This document shows positions 1 to 7,898 of a stretch of DNA of 20,155 nt, piece after piece. The stretch's first letter is position 1, and each line of letters opens with the position of its first letter. A model generated the notes under the pieces. The model made no database searches and had not been told where the DNA came from. It worked only from the letters and a program-made list of their open reading frames with translations. Origin of the DNA: Phycisphaerales bacterium UBA1161 (lineage in GTDB: Bacteria > Planctomycetota > Phycisphaerae > Tepidisphaerales > Tepidisphaeraceae). Position numbers and translations under genes: made by a program. The stretch covers positions 1-20,155 of the forward strand of contig DBZL01000049.1 of assembly GCA_002311745.1 (NCBI GenBank), in the 5' to 3' direction.

Positions 1-1199
1 TCGGCAACCTCCTGGTCGCTTTGGCCGAAGATCTCCAGCCACTGGTCGGCGTGTTTCTGCATGCGCGCCGTGACCGCATCCGCCCTGGGCACGTTGGAAA
101 AACAGATGATCTCGAACGGCCGGTGATCGTGCTGTTCCAGCAGCGGTTCGAAGCACAGACCCACCGGATGCGTGCGAAAATCGGCCGAGACGTAGCCGAT
201 GCGCAGCCGCCGATCGGGCGACCGGTCGTTCTCGTGCCGGCGGATCTGCACCGCCAGCGGCTTGGCGTGCCGATCGTTCCACGCGCGATGCTCGGCCAAG
301 ATGGCTGCGGCGTCGTAGCCGGGATGAAAATACAGCGTGTAGAGCCGGCTGCTGTGCAGCGCCGCGCTGTCCGGACAAAGCGCGATGGTGCGGTCATAGG
401 CGGCCAGAGACCCATCCAGATCGCCGACATCCTTGAGCGTGCCGGCCAGATTGTTCTGGGCATCGGCATGGTCGGGCCGCGCCGCCAGAGCCTGGCCAAA
501 GGCGGCGATGGCCTCGTCGTAGCGCTGCTGATCGCGCAGGTTGTTGCCCAGGTTGTACGCCGCCGTCGCATCCGCCGGCCGCAGCGCCAGCGCCCGACGC
601 AAATGCTCCGTGGCCTCGGCCACCTTGCCGGCCTTGTGCAACGCGCTGCCCAGATTCAAGTGGGCTTCCGCGTAATCCGGACGCAGGGCAACCGCCTGGC
701 GATACGCGGCGATCGCCTCTTCACATCGCCCGGCCTCGTACAACGCGTTGCCCAGGTTGAACGGCAATTCGGCATCGTGCGGCGACAAACGCGCCGCCCG
801 TCCATAGGCCTCGGCCGATTGCTCCCAATCCCCCTTGAGCTGCATCGCCCGGCCGATGTTGAACCAGATCAGCGCCGACTCCGGCGCCGACTCCGGCGCC
901 AACCCCAGCCCCCGGCGGTAGGCGGCGATCGCCCCGTCCAAATCCCCATTCATCAGCAACGCCGCCCCCAGATTGGAAAAAGCCGCCGCAGTGCCCGGAG
1001 CCAATTCCACCAATCGCTGCGCCAAAGCCAGGGCCTGCTCGCCCCGGCCGGCTTCCAGAAGCAGGGCCGACAAAAAACACATCGCCGCCACGTGACCCGG
1101 TTGCGCGGCCAAAACTTGGCGGCAGACCGCCTCGGCCTCCGCCAGGCGCCCGGCCTGATGGTGCTGCTGGGCTAGTTCCAACGTGGCATTGATGGGCAT
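1..1199 (-). CDS. TPR / SPINDLY-type O-GlcNAc transferase-like protein (3' end outside window)
   Basis: The reading frame starts with ATG at 1199 and stays open to base 1, giving 399 residues without a stop. Residues about 5-280 form seven to eight tetratricopeptide repeats, with repeated cores such as FNLGNALYEAGRCEEAIAAY and YNLGNNLRDQQRYDEAIAAF. From about residue 330 the sequence changes to RRLRIGYVSADFRTHPVG, the typical entry into the catalytic domain of SPINDLY/OGT-like glycosyltransferases (GT41). That domain is cut by the window edge. Family knowledge suggests transfer of a sugar to Ser/Thr of proteins, but no catalytic residues are visible, so substrate and activity are inference. 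A 12-bp in-frame duplication near 875-902 encodes ESAPESA. The gene lies 6 bp behind the four-helix membrane protein gene and is probably the last gene of the rsmE operon. The ribosome binding site is weak. Confidence 0.85.
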   Translation of the reverse strand, partial: MPINATLELAQQHHQAGRLAEAEAVCRQVLAAQPGHVAAMCFLSALLLEAGRGEQALALAQRLVELAPGTAAAFSNLGAALLMNGDLDGAIAAYRRGLGLAPESAPESALIWFNIGRAMQLKGDWEQSAEAYGRAARLSPHDAELPFNLGNALYEAGRCEEAIAAYRQAVALRPDYAEAHLNLGSALHKAGKVAEATEHLRRALALRPADATAAYNLGNNLRDQQRYDEAIAAFGQALAARPDHADAQNNLAGTLKDVGDLDGSLAAYDRTIALCPDSAALHSSRLYTLYFHPGYDAAAILAEHRAWNDRHAKPLAVQIRRHENDRSPDRRLRIGYVSADFRTHPVGLCFEPLLEQHDHRPFEIICFSNVPRADAVTARMQKHADQWLEIFGQSDQEVA

Positions 1200-1205
1200 G
1201 ACAGC

Positions 1206-1874
1206 TCAAGCGGATGAAGAAGAGGCCGGTGGTGATGGCCCAGAGGACTCATCCGGCGCCGAAGCGTAGCCGTACCCATAGCCATAGGAGCTGGCCGGCG
1301 GTTGTTGCATCATCAGCCACGCCTGCTGCATCGCCGCCAAGCTCTGGCGGTCCCGCCAGGCACGCAGCGCCCGGAGCAGATTCGCGATCGTCGCCAGGCA
1401 CAGCGCCAAAACCGAGCCGTACAAGAGCACCAGGACGATCGCGCCCGACTGCGACAAGCCGCCCACCAGGGTCATCAAGCAAACCAGCGCGACCAGGCTG
1501 AGCAGCGCAATGGAGGTCATGGCCGCGCCGCGGCTGCCGCGGCGCACAAAAATCCCCAGCACGACAAGAGCGATCCCTAACACCACTGCCCCGCCGCCCA
1601 GGACCACCACGCCTAACACAACGACCTGGGCGAGGTCTTGCCCCGGCATGGAAACGCCGCGGCGCTGCATCTCCTCCACGATATCCGCCGCGCCGCGCAT
1701 GCGGTACACCACGGCCAGGAGGCCGCTGAACAAGAGGAGCAGACAGCCCAGGATGATTTGCATGATGCAGGCCGCGACAGCGGGCCGGCGGCCGTCGTCA
1801 AACCCGCCGATAAAATCACCGGAACCGAAGGTCGGCGGTAGGTACGGCGAAGGGAAATAAGGGTATTGGCTCAC
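1206..1874 (-). CDS. Four-helix integral membrane protein, unknown function
   Basis: I place the start at GTG 1874 because GTGA joins it to the TGA stop of rsmE (4-nt overlap) and an AGAAGG ribosome binding site lies about 5 nt upstream. A longer upstream frame would only shadow rsmE. The 222-aa product begins with a Pro/Tyr-rich segment (SQYPYFPSPYLPP), then has four hydrophobic stretches at about residues 32-56, 85-108, 115-137 and 140-165, an amphipathic RALRAWRDRQSLAAMQQAW segment, and a low-complexity tail with YGYGYGY and many serines. The Tyr/Pro/Gly-rich N terminus resembles that of DUF4870/DUF4190-like small membrane proteins, but I do not recognise the family. The overlap with rsmE implies translational coupling. 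Confidence 0.75.
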   Translation of the reverse strand: MSQYPYFPSPYLPPTFGSGDFIGGFDDGRRPAVAACIMQIILGCLLLLFSGLLAVVYRMRGAADIVEEMQRRGVSMPGQDLAQVVVLGVVVLGGGAVVLGIALVVLGIFVRRGSRGAAMTSIALLSLVALVCLMTLVGGLSQSGAIVLVLLYGSVLALCLATIANLLRALRAWRDRQSLAAMQQAWLMMQQPPASSYGYGYGYASAPDESSGPSPPASSSSA

Positions 1875-2629
1875 AAACCTTCTCGCTGTGGAGGCCCATG
1901 GATGGTTGCCGCCGACGGCCGCCCCGTCAAGGCGGATTGGACGATTGCCGCGGCGGCCACGGCGGCGGTCTCGATGCGCAGGACCGTGCTCGTCAGCCGG
2001 GCGGCGGCGACCCCCGCCGCCGCCAGCAACGCCAGCTCGTCCTCCGCCCAGCCCCCTTCGGGCCCCACCAGGAGCATGACCGATGGGGGCATCGTTGCCG
2101 CCAATTGCAGCATCGGCACCGCATCTTCCCCCGTCGATAGACACCAGCGTACCTGCCCCTGCTCCAGCGGCCACTCCAGCAGGTCGGGCAACTCAACCAC
2201 CGGCTCGATCTGCATGATCCCCACGCGGCGCGATTGCTTGGCCGATTGCTCCGCCACACGCCGCCAACGCGCCAGTTTTCCCTCTTGGGGCCGCACGACG
2301 CTGCGCCGGCTGGCCAGCGGGATAAACCGATCCACCCCCAGCTCGCTGAGTTTTTCGATCATCCAGTCGGCCCGGGTGGACTTGGGCACCGCGGATGCCA
2401 CGCTCACGGCGCCTGGCCGGCTTGGCGGTGCTTCAATCCGCTCGATCTGCACGGCCACCCCACCCGGTCCCACCGCGATCAGACGCCCTCGGCCCACGCG
2501 GCCGGCGGCGTCAAACGCCTCGACTTCCCGGTCCTCGGTCAACCTCAGCACGTCGCGCACGTGCCGCGCTTCACCTCGGGGCAGTTCGATCCGTCCCACC
2601 GCAAGCCGGGCTAAATAAATCCGCCTCAT
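1871..2629 (-). CDS. rsmE: 16S rRNA (uracil1498-N3)-methyltransferase RsmE
   Basis: The 252-aa product matches the RsmE/SPOUT methyltransferase family in length and motifs. It starts MRRIYLARL and has an N-terminal PUA-like segment (HVRDVLRLTEDREVEAFD). It then has the conserved SVASAVPKSTRADWMIEKLSELGV and RRVAEQSAKQSRR blocks. The C-terminal knot motifs are VGPEGGWAEDEL and LTSTVLRIETAAVAA. Family knowledge: it methylates N3 of U1498 in 16S rRNA using SAM. I chose ATG 2629 because family members begin with this MRRxY-like segment. A start at 2704 would add 25 atypical residues and run towards the divergent gene. It heads a minus-strand operon and overlaps the next gene by 4 nt. Confidence 0.93.
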   Translation of the reverse strand: MRRIYLARLAVGRIELPRGEARHVRDVLRLTEDREVEAFDAAGRVGRGRLIAVGPGGVAVQIERIEAPPSRPGAVSVASAVPKSTRADWMIEKLSELGVDRFIPLASRRSVVRPQEGKLARWRRVAEQSAKQSRRVGIMQIEPVVELPDLLEWPLEQGQVRWCLSTGEDAVPMLQLAATMPPSVMLLVGPEGGWAEDELALLAAAGVAAARLTSTVLRIETAAVAAAAIVQSALTGRPSAATIHGPPQREGL

Positions 2630-2780
2630 CCGTCGGGCGATTATCAGACCGCTAGCCGGCAGCGGCAACAGCGCGTTGCAGCCGGCCGGCCGGAAGGTTA
2701 TCATGCTCGTGGTCCTGTCCGAAGTAACGCATGGATGCGTGGCGGAAGCCTCCGGTTTCCGTCCTGGACAAGGAGTCCCA

Positions 2781-3527
2781 ATGGCGCAGGCCGTCGCCGA
2801 TCTTCACGATCCCCCCGAAGCTCCCGCAGCATCGCCGGACAACACCGATGAAGTGCTGTCCCAACTGGCCGGCGAGGAGATCGACCGCCTGTTGGCCGAG
2901 GCGGACAAATCGCCCCCAAGCCCGGCGCCTGCCCCACAAGCGCCGGCGCCGGATGTCGCCGCTGCGACCGATCCCAAGCCAACCTCCTTGGACGAGAGTC
3001 AGGTTTCAGCCCAGATCGACCAGTTGTTTTCCGAGTTGCAGAAGGAAGGCAAGCCGCCTCAGCCGCCAGCGGCGGATGCGCCGCCGACCGAGGAGCCAGC
3101 GGCCAAAGAAGCGGCGGCGGCGCCGCCGCAGATTCCGCCCACCGAAGGGGCCGAGCGCGCCGCCCTGCTCCAAGCGGCCGGATTCGATGCCAACGCTCCA
3201 GCGCCAACCGCCCCGGCCCCAGCCGACGCGCCCGCGCCCGCGCCGCAGCAGCAGGCCACACCGCCGCCCGCCGCCAGCCCCGCCGATCCCGCCGCCGCCG
3301 AACGCGCTGCCGTCTTAACCGCCGCCGGTTTCGAGACGGGCCAGAATGCGGATGCGCCCTCCGCCGATGGCCCCCTGCCGGTTTTCTTAAAACCGTTGGA
3401 ATGGATGAACGCCCCGCTCCGGCACTGTTCCGACGGCGTACGCCAGGCGATGGGCCGCGCCGCCATCGTCACCCTGATCAACGCGATCCTGGTCCTCAGC
3501 TACGTCTTGATCTTCCGCCGACACTAA
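2781..3527 (+). CDS. Ala/Pro-rich tail-anchored protein with two SQ-x-ID motifs
   Basis: The start ATG 2781 has a strong AAGGAG site at 2770-2775. The 248-aa product is mostly disordered Ala/Pro sequence with one transmembrane segment at about residues 227-245, ending in FRRH. That topology suggests a cytoplasmic body anchored by its C terminus. Two segments read SQLAGEEIDRLL (27-38) and SQVSAQIDQLF (74-84). They recall the SQxEIDALL segment at the N terminus of FliM/FliN flagellar switch proteins, but no surface-presentation (SpoA) domain follows. A second internal duplication is AERAALLQAAGF (124-135) and AERAAVLTAAGF (173-184). No enzyme motif is present and I do not recognise the family. 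The gene is divergent from rsmE (about 150 bp between starts) and converges on nadE with 7 bp between stops. Confidence 0.75.
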   Translation: MAQAVADLHDPPEAPAASPDNTDEVLSQLAGEEIDRLLAEADKSPPSPAPAPQAPAPDVAAATDPKPTSLDESQVSAQIDQLFSELQKEGKPPQPPAADAPPTEEPAAKEAAAAPPQIPPTEGAERAALLQAAGFDANAPAPTAPAPADAPAPAPQQQATPPPAASPADPAAAERAAVLTAAGFETGQNADAPSADGPLPVFLKPLEWMNAPLRHCSDGVRQAMGRAAIVTLINAILVLSYVLIFRRH

Positions 3528-3534
3528 TGCGGCT

Positions 3535-5226
3535 TCATCCATCCTGTAGCGACTGCTGATAATTCTGCGCGATCGGCATTCTGCGCCCAAAGCCGAACGC
3601 CCGGCTGGTGACTTTCAATCCCGGGGCCGCCTGGCGACGCTTGTACTCGCTGCGGTCGATCATCCGGATCACGCTGGACACCGTCTGCTGGTCGTACCCT
3701 TCGGCGACGATCTCGCCGGGCCCCTTCTCTTCCTCGACGTACCGTTGCAAAATCGCGTCCAGAATCTCGTACGGCGGAAGCGTGTCCTGGTCGGTCTGAT
3801 TGGGCCGAAGCTCGGCGCTGGGGACTTTGTCGATGCTGCTCTGCGGGATCAGCTCCCGGCCGGCGTTTTGGTTGATCCAGCGGGCCAGTTCCCAGACCGT
3901 GGTCTTGGGCACGTCGCTAATGACGGCCAACCCGCCGCACATGTCCCCGTACAACGTGCAGTACCCGACGGCCAACTCGCTCTTGTTCCCCGTGCTCAGC
4001 AGCAGATGGCCGAACTTATTGCTCAAAGCCATCAGCAGCGCCCCGCGCACGCGGGCCTGCAGATTCTCCTCCGTGATATCCGGCTGCCGCCCGGCAAAGA
4101 GCTCCGCCAGCGTCCGCTCGTACGCTTCGTGCACGGCGTTGATCGGCAGGAGGCAAAACGCGATGCCCAGGTTTTGGGCCAATTTTTTCGCGTCGGCCAC
4201 CGAATGCTCGGAGCTGAACCGGCCGGGCATCGCCACGCCCGTGACCTTGCCGCAGCCCAGTGCCGCGGCCGCCAGGGCGGCCGTCAGCGCCGAGTCGATC
4301 CCGCCGCTCAGCCCCACCACTACGCTAAAAAATCCGCACTTGCGCACGTAATCGCGCAGCCCCAGCACCAGGGCCTTGTAGATCGACGCGATTCCGCGGC
4401 TGGGCGCGTGCATCGGCCCGGCGGGTGTGCCCCCGGCGGCGCCCCCGCGGCCGATGGGCACATCCGCCACAAGCAAATCCTCCTCAAAATCGCGCCCCTG
4501 CGCCATCACGTTGCCCGCGCCGTCGATCACCACGCTGTTGCCGTCGAACACCAGCTCGTCATTGCCGCCAACCTGATTCACGTACACCAGCGGCTGGCCG
4601 AACTGCCGGGCCTGCGAGGAAAAAAGCTCCAGGCGGAATTCGTGCTTGCCCACCACGAACGGGCTGGCGCTGGCGTTGATCATGAGTTGAGCCCCGGCGT
4701 GATGCAGGTCCGCGATGGGGTTCTGGTGATACAACCGCCGCGGAATCATTTTCTCGTCGTTCCACAGGTCTTCGCAGATGGACAAGCCGCAGGTCACGTC
4801 GCCGATGCGGACCAGATTCTTGTGCGCTTGGGCCGGTCCGGGCTCAAAATACCGGCTCTCATCAAACACGTCGTAGGTGGGCAAAAGAGTCTTGAAATGC
4901 CTGCCCACGATGCCGCCGTCTCGCAGCAGCGCCACCGCGTTGTGCAAAGGCCGCCCCACCGGCTGGGCGTTGCGGTCCACGTATCCCACCACCGCGTCGA
5001 TGCCATGCACTTGAGCGGCGATCCGCCCCAGGGCGGCCAGGTTGTCGTTGATGAACTGCGGCTTGAGCAGCAGGTCCTTGGCGGGGTAGCCGACCAACGA
5101 CAACTCGGGAAAGACGACCAGCTTGGCCCCGGCGGCTTTGGCGCGGGCCAGAAAGTCCAGGACCTTGGCGCAATTGCCGGCGATGTCGCCCACCGTCGGA
5201 TTCATTTGCGCCAAGGCAATCCGCAT
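3535..5226 (-). CDS. nadE: Glutamine-dependent NAD(+) synthetase
   Basis: The 563-aa product has the two-domain layout of glutamine-hydrolysing NAD synthetases. The N-terminal nitrilase-type glutaminase domain shows the Glu-Lys-Cys triad as E41 (VFPELSLVGYP), K112 (FKTLLPTYDVFDE) and C151 (GLSICEDLW). The C-terminal ATP-pyrophosphatase domain has the P-loop SGGIDS at 307-312 and the STGNKSELAVGYCTLYGD block. Family reaction: deamido-NAD+ + ATP + glutamine gives NAD+, the last step of NAD synthesis. I chose ATG 5226 because the family begins with MRIALAQxNPTVGD. Upstream residues are unconserved in style and no clear ribosome binding site precedes either choice. A GC-rich hairpin lies in the leader (5253-5270). 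Confidence 0.96.
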   Translation of the reverse strand: MRIALAQMNPTVGDIAGNCAKVLDFLARAKAAGAKLVVFPELSLVGYPAKDLLLKPQFINDNLAALGRIAAQVHGIDAVVGYVDRNAQPVGRPLHNAVALLRDGGIVGRHFKTLLPTYDVFDESRYFEPGPAQAHKNLVRIGDVTCGLSICEDLWNDEKMIPRRLYHQNPIADLHHAGAQLMINASASPFVVGKHEFRLELFSSQARQFGQPLVYVNQVGGNDELVFDGNSVVIDGAGNVMAQGRDFEEDLLVADVPIGRGGAAGGTPAGPMHAPSRGIASIYKALVLGLRDYVRKCGFFSVVVGLSGGIDSALTAALAAAALGCGKVTGVAMPGRFSSEHSVADAKKLAQNLGIAFCLLPINAVHEAYERTLAELFAGRQPDITEENLQARVRGALLMALSNKFGHLLLSTGNKSELAVGYCTLYGDMCGGLAVISDVPKTTVWELARWINQNAGRELIPQSSIDKVPSAELRPNQTDQDTLPPYEILDAILQRYVEEEKGPGEIVAEGYDQQTVSSVIRMIDRSEYKRRQAAPGLKVTSRAFGFGRRMPIAQNYQQSLQDG

Positions 5227-5252
5227 GGACAGAATTTTACGTGAAGCCGGCC

Positions 5253-5270
5253 GCCCCGCCACCGCGGGGC
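5253..5270 (-). other. GC-rich hairpin in the nadE leader
   Basis: A perfect 7-bp inverted repeat (GCCCCGC / GCGGGGC, 4-nt loop) lies 27 bp upstream of the nadE start. No T-run follows it on either strand, so it is not a standard terminator. It may shape the nadE leader RNA. Confidence 0.45.
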
Positions 5271-5299
5271 GCCAGATTGGTGTGTGCTGGATGGGGATT

Positions 5300-5347
5300 A
5301 AAAAGGGCCGGCCCCTAGGCTGGAAAGGTTAAGAACCCGGGGGCCGG
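5300..5347 (-). terminator. Rho-independent terminator of the PilZ gene
   Basis: On the minus strand an 8-bp perfect stem (CCGGCCCC at one arm, GGGGCCGG at the other, arms at 5340-5347 and 5308-5315) is followed by CCC and five T residues (5300-5304). The loop of 24 nt is long for a terminator. The position is right: 33 bp after the stop of the PilZ gene and before nadE. Confidence 0.65.
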
Positions 5348-5379
5348 TTGAGGTTGTGGTGATCGCCGCTACCGCCGGA

Positions 5380-5826
5380 TCAGGCCGCCAGGGGCTGCGT
5401 GGACAGGTAAAGCCCCAGCATGCCGCGATCCATCTCGTCCATGTCGACCAGTCGGCCGGCGACGTCGTACTGGTCGGAGCCGATCGGCACCACCCGGTTC
5501 ACGGTCATCCAGCCGATCCATTCGTTCTTGGGCGCAATGCCGCTGGTCCCCGTGCTGATGAATGGAGAAATCCCAGCATAGGCGGGCAGTTCCAGGCGAA
5601 CACGAATTTGATTCTCAGGCTTGACGCCGGCTTCGCAGGTGCGGATACGCACGCCGCCGGCGGACAGATCGACGATTTTTCCGAAGGTTTTTGCGGCCCG
5701 GCGGCCGCCATCCCACCGATCCACCGCGATCTCCTGCGGCTCCATATCATGCCGGCGATATTGCCGCCGGTCGGTGTTCGTGGATTTCTTGAAGGTGGTT
5801 TTCGAGGTGGATGCCAACCGGATCAT
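5380..5826 (-). CDS. PilZ-domain protein, putative c-di-GMP receptor
   Basis: The 148-aa product is a single PilZ domain with a short basic N terminus. Both c-di-GMP-binding motifs are visible: the RxxxR-type motif in DRRQYRRHD (residues 19-27) and DLSAGGVRI (D53, S55, G58). Family knowledge: such proteins bind cyclic di-GMP and change shape to control motility, adhesion or polysaccharide output. No partner domain is present, so it would act on another protein. The start ATG 5826 has an AGGAG site 7 nt upstream. The gene is monocistronic, ends before a hairpin terminator, and is divergent from the marR-pirin-yceI operon. Confidence 0.88.
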   Translation of the reverse strand: MIRLASTSKTTFKKSTNTDRRQYRRHDMEPQEIAVDRWDGGRRAAKTFGKIVDLSAGGVRIRTCEAGVKPENQIRVRLELPAYAGISPFISTGTSGIAPKNEWIGWMTVNRVVPIGSDQYDVAGRLVDMDEMDRGMLGLYLSTQPLAA

Positions 5827-5966
5827 AGAATCGCTCCTGCTAATTTCGCATAAATCAAATCGGCAGAACGGGGTGGCAGCTTTGTTAAATTGGGTATTCT
5901 GAAGAAAAAAGGTAAATAAAAAACCGCACAGATGCTGTACCCCGATTCAACATTTTAAAATTCGTC

Positions 5967-5995
5967 TTGACGATAGTCGTTAAAACTTATATATC
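5967..5995 (+). promoter_or_regulatory. Putative marR promoter with embedded palindrome
   Basis: TTGACG at 5967-5972 and an A/T-rich -10 region (TATATA 5988-5993 at 15-nt spacing, or TATATC 5990-5995 at 17-nt spacing) lie directly before the MarR start at 6003. An 11-bp palindrome ACGA-TAG-TCGT (5970-5980) overlaps the -35 box and could be the regulator's own operator. The expected transcription start falls at about 6000-6003, so the message could be leaderless. This is inferred from sequence only. Confidence 0.45.
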
Positions 5996-6002
5996 GGGCC
6001 GT

Positions 6003-6551
6003 ATGCACAGCAAGCTCGCTGCCGAAATCCGAAAAATCGGACCATTTGAATCCCTCGAGCAGGAGGTCTTCCTCAACTGCTGGCGTACCACCGACTGGCT
6101 GATGCGCAGCGCTTGGGCCGTGCTGAAGGGAGCCGAGCTTTCGCCCGCCCTGTACAACGTGCTGCGGATTATTCGCGGCGCGGGACCCCAGGGCATCTCT
6201 TGTCAAGATATTGCCCAGCGCATGATCACCCGTGATCCGGACCTGACCCGGCTCCTGGACCGCCTGGAAAAGCGTCGCCTGGTCACCCGGCATCGCCAAC
6301 AGCGCGACCGCCGCGTGGTCAAGGCCACCATCACGGAGGCTGGGCTGGCGGTTTTGGCCCAGTTGGATGACCCGATCCACCAGATGCACCTCCGCCAGCT
6401 CGGCCACCTGGGCAAGCAGCGCCTGACGCAGTTGCTCCAGCTCTTGGAGGAGGTTCGCGGGCAGCCCGTCGCCGCCATCGCCCCCGCCACTGACGTTGCC
6501 GCAGCCGCTGGCGCCGACGCCCACCGCGCCGATGCCGAGGAGCATTCATGA
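6003..6551 (+). CDS. MarR-family transcriptional regulator
   Basis: The 182-aa product has a winged-helix MarR fold. The recognition region is GISCQDIAQRMITRDPDLTRLLDRLEKRRLVTRHRQQRDRRVVKATITEAGLAVL, in which DLTRLLDRLEKRRLV and the wing RQQRDRRVVKATIT are diagnostic. The C-terminal tail after LLEEVRGQPV is Ala-rich and probably unstructured. I chose ATG 6003. An alternative TTG at 5967 would lie inside the putative -35 box. The gene overlaps the pirin gene by ATGA, so the two are translationally coupled. MarR proteins usually repress their own operon and release DNA on binding a phenolic or oxidant signal. Here the likely targets are the pirin and yceI genes downstream. Confidence 0.9.
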   Translation: MHSKLAAEIRKIGPFESLEQEVFLNCWRTTDWLMRSAWAVLKGAELSPALYNVLRIIRGAGPQGISCQDIAQRMITRDPDLTRLLDRLEKRRLVTRHRQQRDRRVVKATITEAGLAVLAQLDDPIHQMHLRQLGHLGKQRLTQLLQLLEEVRGQPVAAIAPATDVAAAAGADAHRADAEEHS

Positions 6552-7246
6552 TTCAGATCATCCCCTCGAGCCAGCGGCACCACGCCGATCACGGTTGGCT
6601 GGACACGCACTGGCATTTCTCCTTCGGCGATTACGTCGACCGGAAAAACATGCACTGGGGGGCGCTGCGCGTATTCAACGACGACACCATCCGCGGCGGT
6701 GGTGGATTTGATTTTCATCCCCATCATGACATGGAAATTGTGACCATCGTTCTCCGAGGCGAGCTGGAACATCAGGACAATCTGGGCAACCGCGGCGTGA
6801 TCCGCCCGGGCGAGGTTCAGGTCATGTCCGCCGGCAAAGGCATCTTTCACGCCGAGCGCAACTTCTCCGAAACCGAGCCGTGTCAGTTGTTGCAGGTTTG
6901 GATCATGCCGCGTCATCACCGCACGCCGCCCCGCTGGGAACAAAAACGCTTCGACGTGATCGGCCGGCGCGGCAAGCTCATGCCCGTGGTGTCCGCTGGA
7001 GATGTTCCGCAGACGCTCTCGATCGATCAGGACGCGCAGATTTATCTCTGCGCCCTGTCGGCCGATCAGCGCGCGACGCACGCTCTTGCGCCGCGACGAA
7101 AGGCGTACCTGTTCGTCATTGAAGGCCACGTGGACTTGAACGGGAACATCCTGGAGGCGGGCGATCAGGCCCGCATCGCGGATGAATCGCAACTAGACCT
7201 GGCCAACGGCCGCGACGCGGAATTGATTCTCTTGGATTTGCCCTGA
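6548..7246 (+). CDS. Pirin-family bicupin (YhhW-like, possible quercetinase)
   Basis: The 232-aa product matches the YhhW branch of pirins in length and cupin layout. The metal-binding residues are visible in the N-terminal cupin: H57 and H59 (FDFHPHHDME), H101 and E103 (GIFHAERN). To my memory these are the same numbers as in E. coli YhhW. The C-terminal cupin (about 140-232) lacks the metal set, as is usual. YhhW-type pirins have quercetin 2,3-dioxygenase activity in vitro. The true substrate here is unknown. The start ATG 6548 overlaps the marR stop and has a GAGGAG site. Grouping of MarR, pirin and YceI suggests a shared oxidative or aromatic-stress role (inference). Confidence 0.93.
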   Translation: MIQIIPSSQRHHADHGWLDTHWHFSFGDYVDRKNMHWGALRVFNDDTIRGGGGFDFHPHHDMEIVTIVLRGELEHQDNLGNRGVIRPGEVQVMSAGKGIFHAERNFSETEPCQLLQVWIMPRHHRTPPRWEQKRFDVIGRRGKLMPVVSAGDVPQTLSIDQDAQIYLCALSADQRATHALAPRRKAYLFVIEGHVDLNGNILEAGDQARIADESQLDLANGRDAELILLDLP

Positions 7247-7248
7247 AA

Positions 7249-7268
7249 CCCCGGATGTACATCCGGGG
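7249..7268. repeat. Perfect 20-bp palindrome between pirin and yceI
   Basis: CCCCGGAT-GTAC-ATCCGGGG is a perfect dyad 3 bp after the pirin stop (stop ends 7246) and 40 bp before yceI. No T-run follows, so it is not a normal terminator. It could be an intercistronic mRNA hairpin, a repressor site or a copy of a dispersed palindromic element. Confidence 0.7.
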
Positions 7269-7308
7269 CTATGATGAAAACTCGAACATGTTTTGGAAAG
7301 GAGAGCAC

Positions 7309-7890
7309 ATGTACAAGCGTTCGATTTCGGTTCTTGGATTGGCGGTGGCGTTGGTGCTGGGCGTCGGCTCGGTGGCGCGGGGCGATGCTTACAAGGTCGA
7401 TCCCGTGCATTCATTTGCCCTCTTCCGCGTGCATCATTTCGACGCGGGATACGTCTGGGGCACGTTCGCCGGGCCGACGGGCACGATCAGCTACGACCCG
7501 TCCGATGCGTCAAAGACCAACTTCGACGTCAGCATCGAGGCCAAGTCCGTCGATACGCGCGACAAGACGCGCGACAAGGACCTCAAGGGAGCCGATTTCC
7601 TGGACGTCAAGCAGTTTCCCACGATGACGTTCAAGAGCACCGGCGTGAAAAAGACCGGCGATACCACGCTGGAAGTCACCGGCGACCTGACCATCCACGG
7701 CGTCACCAAATCCATCACCGTCAGCATGGACCTCACCGGCACCGGTAAAGGTTTTCAGGGCGAAACGCGCACCGGGTTTGAAACCACCTTCACCATCAAT
7801 CGCGTCGATTATGGCGTGACCAAGGACCCGGCGCCGATGGTCGGAAACGAAATCCGCATCACCGTCGCACTGGAAGCGATCAAGCAATAG
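7309..7890 (+). CDS. yceI: YceI-family periplasmic lipid-binding protein
   Basis: The 193-aa product begins with a signal peptide (MYKRSISVLGLAVALVLGVGSVARG, cleavage near residue 25). The rest is a complete YceI lipocalin-like domain: YKVDPVHSFALFRVHHF, the repeated beta-strand style, KGADFLDVKQFPTMTFKST, GDLTIHGVTKSITVSMDL and NRVDYGV. Family knowledge: YceI folds as a beta-barrel that binds isoprenoid chains and is induced by stress or alkaline conditions. The start ATG 7309 has a strong AAAGGAG site at 7297-7303. It is probably cotranscribed with marR and pirin, although the 20-bp palindrome may modulate read-through. Confidence 0.94.
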   Translation: MYKRSISVLGLAVALVLGVGSVARGDAYKVDPVHSFALFRVHHFDAGYVWGTFAGPTGTISYDPSDASKTNFDVSIEAKSVDTRDKTRDKDLKGADFLDVKQFPTMTFKSTGVKKTGDTTLEVTGDLTIHGVTKSITVSMDLTGTGKGFQGETRTGFETTFTINRVDYGVTKDPAPMVGNEIRITVALEAIKQ

Positions 7891-7898
7891 GACGCAAT

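Noticed and set aside
21..1175. 384-codon plus-strand frame over the TPR gene
   Set aside because: It is an Arg/Gln-rich shadow of the minus-strand TPR/GT41 gene, which has clear repeats.
1866..2618. 250-codon plus-strand frame opposite rsmE
   Set aside because: Ser/Arg-rich shadow of rsmE.
3745..5244. 499-codon plus-strand frame opposite nadE
   Set aside because: Antisense shadow of nadE, with biased composition and no recognisable domain.
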